Origin: Vibrio sinaloensis | GTDB lineage: Bacteria > Pseudomonadota > Gammaproteobacteria > Enterobacterales > Vibrionaceae | Reading direction: 5' to 3' | NCBI RefSeq assembly: GCF_000808535.1 | Contig: NZ_JWLV01000034.1 | Location: 248,001-312,000, forward strand | DNA length: 64,000 nucleotides | In this document: positions 60,280-64,000 of the stretch, piece by piece | Position numbering within the stretch: position 1 is the stretch's first letter | How the letters are laid out: each line of letters begins with the position of its first letter | Notes under the pieces: model-generated | Seen by the model: the letters and a program-made list of their open reading frames with translations, nothing else | What the model was told of the DNA's origin: nothing | Databases searched by the model: none | Program-made: the position numbers and the translations under genes

Positions 60280-61500
60280 TTACCCCACTTTCGCGATGAC
60301 CTTTTGGCAGATATATTCACCAATAGGCATCGCTGAAGTCGCAGCAGGAGATGGTGCGTTGCAAACATGCAAACTGCGAGGGCTTTCGGCAAACAGAAAG
60401 TCATGAACGAGCGTACCGTCTTTCATCACCGCCTGAGCGCGAATGCCGGCAGGATAAGGCTTTAAATCTGCGAGTTCTATCTTAGGACAATATTTGTTAA
60501 CCAACTTCAAGTAGCCGGGCTTCCACCATGAGTTTTTAAATTCCACCAGCCCAGTTTTGAGGTGTTTCGCCGTCACTTTCCAAAAGCCACTGAAACGCAG
60601 CATCTGCATAGTGTCTTTGAGGCTAAAATTGACCGCCCCATACCCTTCCCGCTTCCAACCCTGAACGGCATTAGGCCCCACCGTCACCGAACCATCAATC
60701 ATTCTGGTGAGGTGCACGCCAAGAAATGGTAAATCAGGGTCAGGAATGGGGTATATAAGATGGTTCACTATGCCATTATGCTTGGAATCAAGTCGATAAT
60801 ACTCCCCGCGATAAGGCACGATTTGAAAGTCAGTCTCAATAGATAGCATCTTGGTCATTCGATCGGCCATCAGACCTGAACACGTGATTAAGAACTTACC
60901 CACCACCACCGAGCTTTCGCCTTTGCTCATACAAGTGAGATAGATGTCATCACTGGTCTCTTGAGCCGCAATCACTTCCGATTCAAGTTGCACCTCTCCA
61001 CCGAGTTCGACAAACGCCTTGGCCATCTGAGCGGTGACTTGTTTGTAATCCACTATGCTGGTCGATTTAACGTAAATGGCGCCAAGCCCTGTGATATTCG
61101 GCTCAGCCAAACTTAGCTGAGCTTGGTCCAACAGCTCAACCTCAATCCCATTCTCATCACAGCGTTGGTAGAGGGCATGCATCCGTTGCAGCTCCACATC
61201 ATTTGTCGCGACCAACAATTTACCGCAGTTCTCGACCGCTATATTGTGTTGACGGCAGAAATCGATCGTCCGCTCTACCCCTCGTTTACAAAACTCAGCT
61301 TTGAGGCTTCCCGGTTGATAATAGACACCCGCGTGAATAACACCGCTGTTATGCCCCGTTTGGTGATGGGCAAATCCCGACTCTTTTTCAATCAATAGGA
61401 TGGTTTTATCTGGCTGGGCTTGTTTGAGTTGCCAAGCGGTAGACACACCGACGATCCCGCCACCTACAACCACATAGTCGTACACTCTTTCCATATTCAT
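60280..61500 (-). CDS. lhgO: L-2-hydroxyglutarate oxidase LhgO
   Basis: 406-residue FAD-dependent oxidase of the LhgO/YgaF type: dinucleotide motif VVVGGGIVGVSTAWQL, HQTGHNSGVIHAGVYY, VPYRGEYYRL, PDPDLPFLGVHLTRMIDG and the C-terminal GIRAQAVMKDG with CNAPSPAATS. It oxidises L-2-hydroxyglutarate to 2-oxoglutarate, passing electrons to the quinone pool in E. coli. One base separates its start from the stop of the TRAP permease, so the two are translated together. No csiD in view. Confidence 0.93.
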   Translation of the reverse strand: MNMERVYDYVVVGGGIVGVSTAWQLKQAQPDKTILLIEKESGFAHHQTGHNSGVIHAGVYYQPGSLKAEFCKRGVERTIDFCRQHNIAVENCGKLLVATNDVELQRMHALYQRCDENGIEVELLDQAQLSLAEPNITGLGAIYVKSTSIVDYKQVTAQMAKAFVELGGEVQLESEVIAAQETSDDIYLTCMSKGESSVVVGKFLITCSGLMADRMTKMLSIETDFQIVPYRGEYYRLDSKHNGIVNHLIYPIPDPDLPFLGVHLTRMIDGSVTVGPNAVQGWKREGYGAVNFSLKDTMQMLRFSGFWKVTAKHLKTGLVEFKNSWWKPGYLKLVNKYCPKIELADLKPYPAGIRAQAVMKDGTLVHDFLFAESPRSLHVCNAPSPAATSAMPIGEYICQKVIAKVG

Positions 61501-61501
61501 G

Positions 61502-63637
61502 TTAATTGGCCACCTTGTCCGCTGGTCCCTTCTCGCTCAATGTCGAAGATTGGCGACCACTGTGAAGGAAAATCGCAATGAACGTCCCACTTAACACTAA
61601 GCGGATCCAGATCGATACATCAGGCCAAACGAGCGCCAAACCAATCGCAACCAACCCAATACGAACCAGCACATTGAGCTCTCCCTCTAGGTATCCTTCG
61701 ATTGCGCCGATAAATGCGTAAGTGCCGACAATGGCAAACACACCCGTGACAAGCACTGACGTCACATCCCAACTAACCAATCCGGTATACGCAATCAGCA
61801 AAGGCACCAAGTAAAGCCCTTTGGCAATTTTCCATGCCATCAAGCCTGTTCGCATTGGTGGCGTTTTAGCGATGGTCGCCGCCGCAAACGCGGTCAAACA
61901 TACTGGCGGTGTCACGTTACTGTCTTGAGAAAGCCAGAAAATGATTAAGTGGGCCGACAGCAGCGCAAGGCCAACCGCTTCTAAACCAAGGCTTTGCTCT
62001 AGTAACGTTTCCATGAAATCGGCAGGGACTAGCGCTATCATCTCTTTTGCCGTTTCAAGGGTCATAGGTGCACTCAAGAGCGCCAGCTTATCAGGCGCGG
62101 CGAGCATAAAGATCGCTTTAGCTTGTTCAGGCAGTTGACCAGCCACAAGCAGATCAAGTAGCTGATTCTCAGCCAGCAACTTGTACAACGCTGGAGCAGA
62201 AAGCGTACCCAGCACAATATACGCTGCGGTAACAGGAAGCCCCATACCGAGTACCAATGAAGCAAGTGCAATCAACACGATCATGGTAAACAAATCACCA
62301 TTCGCCCAGCCATCAATCATAAGCGAGAAGGTGTTTCCGATCCCCGTGGTACTGATAACGTTAATGACCAAGCCAATTCCCACCAGTAACACCGCCGTCG
62401 TTGCCATGTTTTTCGCCCCTTGGGAAAGCGCTTCAATGATCGCTCTAGGACCCATTTTGTGATTTTTGGAAAACCACGACGCGACAACCACTGAAATGAT
62501 AGACAGGCCAGCTGCATAGGTGGGCGTGAAGCCTTGCACCAACAAGGTAACTAACACAGCCAATGGAATCAGATTGTGCCAACCGGAAATCAGCACCTTA
62601 AACAGAGACTCATCGCTCGTCGTTACTTTTTGTACCCCGCTGCGCTTTGCTTCGATACGGACAAAAAACGCTACGGATAGAAAGTAAATCAGCGCAGGAA
62701 TAAACGACACCGCGATGATGTCGACATAAGGAATCTGCGTGTAAGAGGCCATAATGAAGGCACCCGCCCCCATAACAGGAGGCATCAGTTGCCCACCAGT
62801 GGATGCAGCGGCTTCAACCCCTGCAGCAAATCGAGATGGAAAGCCCGCTTTTTGCATTAAAGGGATACTAATAACGCCAGTAGACACTGTGTTCGCGACA
62901 CTCGAGCCAGAGACAGACCCCATTAAACCAGAGCCGATCACGGCGATAAACCCAGGGCCACCAATGATTTTACCCGCGGCCGCGCGAGCAACATCAATAA
63001 TGTAATCGCCCACCCCAGAACGCACTAAGAAGGCGCCAAACAAGATGAACATGAAAACGAAGGTCCAGCTGATCCGAGAAATCGAGCCAAACATACCTTC
63101 AGAAGAGTAAAAGCTGCGGTACAGCAAAGTTTCAAGGCTTAAACCCGGGAAATGGAAAATGCCAGTTGCCCACTGTCCCCACACCACCACGTAGCTTAAA
63201 CACACCAAGATCAGCATGGGAATAAACCAACCCATGGTTCGGCGAATCAATTCGATAACAATAGCAATAGCAAGAATGGCAAAAAACCAATCACTGGCGA
63301 CAAACTTAACTCCTCGCTCATACAGCGCATCTTCCGCAAACGGGATGTACACCAGACAAGCAAGCGCCGCAATCGCAATCAGCACATCGACCCCAAGCGC
63401 GAACTTACTCTTTTTTAACGAAATATGTGCTGGGTACCACAGCGCACAAATCACAGCAAAACCCGCAAAGTGCGTTGCTGAAATCCATAACTCGGGTAAG
63501 GTCGACAAGGTATTGAACCAAATATGTAACAGCGATAGCACCACACCAAACGCGGTAATGACTTTGCCCACCCACGGAAAATCCGTTCGGGTAGGTAGCT
63601 CAAATTTTTGCAATTCCTCTTGCATCGAATCGCTCAT
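61502..63637 (-). CDS. TRAP transporter fused permease (TAXI system)
   Basis: 711-residue membrane protein that fuses the small (DctQ-like) and large (DctM-like) subunits, with about 16-18 hydrophobic segments. Landmarks: VWGQWATGIFHFPG, GSGLMGSVSGSSVANTVSTGVI, SRFAAGVEAAASTGGQLMPPVMGAGAFIMA, GMGLPVTAAYIVLG and DSNVTPPVCLTAFAAA. Start at ATG 63637 (MSDSMQEEL, GGAG upstream), not the earlier in-frame ATG. Partner is the TAXI binding protein at 63729. The adjacent lhgO suggests a C5 dicarboxylate or related substrate. Confidence 0.93.
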   Translation of the reverse strand: MSDSMQEELQKFELPTRTDFPWVGKVITAFGVVLSLLHIWFNTLSTLPELWISATHFAGFAVICALWYPAHISLKKSKFALGVDVLIAIAALACLVYIPFAEDALYERGVKFVASDWFFAILAIAIVIELIRRTMGWFIPMLILVCLSYVVVWGQWATGIFHFPGLSLETLLYRSFYSSEGMFGSISRISWTFVFMFILFGAFLVRSGVGDYIIDVARAAAGKIIGGPGFIAVIGSGLMGSVSGSSVANTVSTGVISIPLMQKAGFPSRFAAGVEAAASTGGQLMPPVMGAGAFIMASYTQIPYVDIIAVSFIPALIYFLSVAFFVRIEAKRSGVQKVTTSDESLFKVLISGWHNLIPLAVLVTLLVQGFTPTYAAGLSIISVVVASWFSKNHKMGPRAIIEALSQGAKNMATTAVLLVGIGLVINVISTTGIGNTFSLMIDGWANGDLFTMIVLIALASLVLGMGLPVTAAYIVLGTLSAPALYKLLAENQLLDLLVAGQLPEQAKAIFMLAAPDKLALLSAPMTLETAKEMIALVPADFMETLLEQSLGLEAVGLALLSAHLIIFWLSQDSNVTPPVCLTAFAAATIAKTPPMRTGLMAWKIAKGLYLVPLLIAYTGLVSWDVTSVLVTGVFAIVGTYAFIGAIEGYLEGELNVLVRIGLVAIGLALVWPDVSIWIRLVLSGTFIAIFLHSGRQSSTLSEKGPADKVAN

Positions 63638-63728
63638 AATCCACTCCAACGCACTCCAACTTCTCAGTAGAGCAAAACAAATAATAATTGAAGCGCGCAC
63701 CGCTCATCGGGTGCGCGTTATCAGGTGA

Positions 63729-64000
63729 TCAGTTGATCAATAGTTCAGACGGGATCTCGACACCCACTTCTTTGTAGTAACGAGCAGCTCCCGGATGAAG
63801 AGGAAGTGGCAAACCCGCGATCGCTTTTTCAATCGCCATCGCTTTTGTTGCTTTGTGAATGCCTTGTAGGAATGGTAGGTTTTCGTAAATCGTTTTGGTT
63901 AGTTGGTAAACATCTTCTTCAGAAATGTCTTGTCGAACCGCTAAGAAGTTAGGTTGAGCAATGGTTGTGATCGGCTTGTCGACACCTGGGTAGGTGTTGG
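63729..64000 (-). CDS. TAXI-family TRAP solute-binding protein (3' part only)
   Basis: The last 90 codons are present; the gene starts beyond the right edge. The C-terminus reads KPITTIAQPNFLAVRQDISE and then EEDVYQLTKTIYENLPFLQ, HKATKAMAIEKA, LPLPLHPGAARYYKEVG, the usual end of TAXI receptors. It precedes the fused permease in the operon by 91 bp. Signal peptide and ligand pocket lie outside the window. Confidence 0.93.
   Translation of the reverse strand, partial: NTYPGVDKPITTIAQPNFLAVRQDISEEDVYQLTKTIYENLPFLQGIHKATKAMAIEKAIAGLPLPLHPGAARYYKEVGVEIPSELLIN

Overview
The window reads as core chromosome-1 sequence of a Vibrio species. The proteins look like Vibrio orthologues throughout (his operon, H-NS, BioABFCD, FabV, FadE/PsrA, RoxA), and the fructose-family PTS cluster has the gene content I remember from the V. 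cholerae VC1820-VC1827 region. I cannot fix the species. I see no rRNA, tRNA, CRISPR array, insertion sequence, prophage or integron cassette.

Layout. 1-5550: histidine operon on the minus strand (hisG-D-C-B-H-A, hisA cut by the window edge) behind a His-rich leader peptide and attenuator. 5650-7600: an NhaC-family transporter behind a clear lysine riboswitch. 8150-13920: hns, gsk, a small conserved gene, mnmA-hflD-purB, with PurR boxes at gsk and purB. 13949-19980: an eight-gene, tightly overlapped minus-strand operon (NTF2-like, SDR, FAD oxidoreductase, DUF1365, Cfa-like methyltransferase, DUF2878, chalcone-isomerase-like, DUF3833). It resembles the light/singlet-oxygen or furan-fatty-acid operons of other proteobacteria, and its promoter is overlapped by a large dyad. 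20162-26640: htpX, a small ORF, and the divergent biotin genes bioBFCD/bioA with a BirA-like operator. 26700-28550: a DUF2057 protein and a porin.

28917-33640: dinG, a TSUP permease, priC, rsmS and roxA packed in one direction. 33697-36830: a dCache chemoreceptor and xthA. 36906-41300: fabV, and psrA-fadE behind an autoregulatory operator. 41300-41700 holds a strong plus-strand terminator with no gene upstream of it, a candidate small RNA. 41708-42932: a PLP enzyme and a DUF1496 protein. 42929-49892: a signalling island with a chemoreceptor and a hybrid kinase that share a homologous input domain, divergent from a REC-HD-GYP response regulator.

49944-59624: a fructose/mannose PTS cluster with four EIIA modules, four EIIB modules, three EIIC modules, an AraC-type regulator, mannose-6-phosphate isomerase and an HPr-like domain that has lost its phosphorylatable histidine. 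59818-64000: a small unknown gene, then a TAXI-type TRAP transporter coupled to L-2-hydroxyglutarate oxidase, running off the window.

The points that most deserve a second look are the FuFA-like operon and its promoter dyad, the shared sensor domain of the chemoreceptor and kinase, the His-less HPr-EIIA fusion, the lysine riboswitch that reassigns the NhaC protein, the orphan terminator near 41600, and the hairpin covering the start site of the mannose-type PTS gene.
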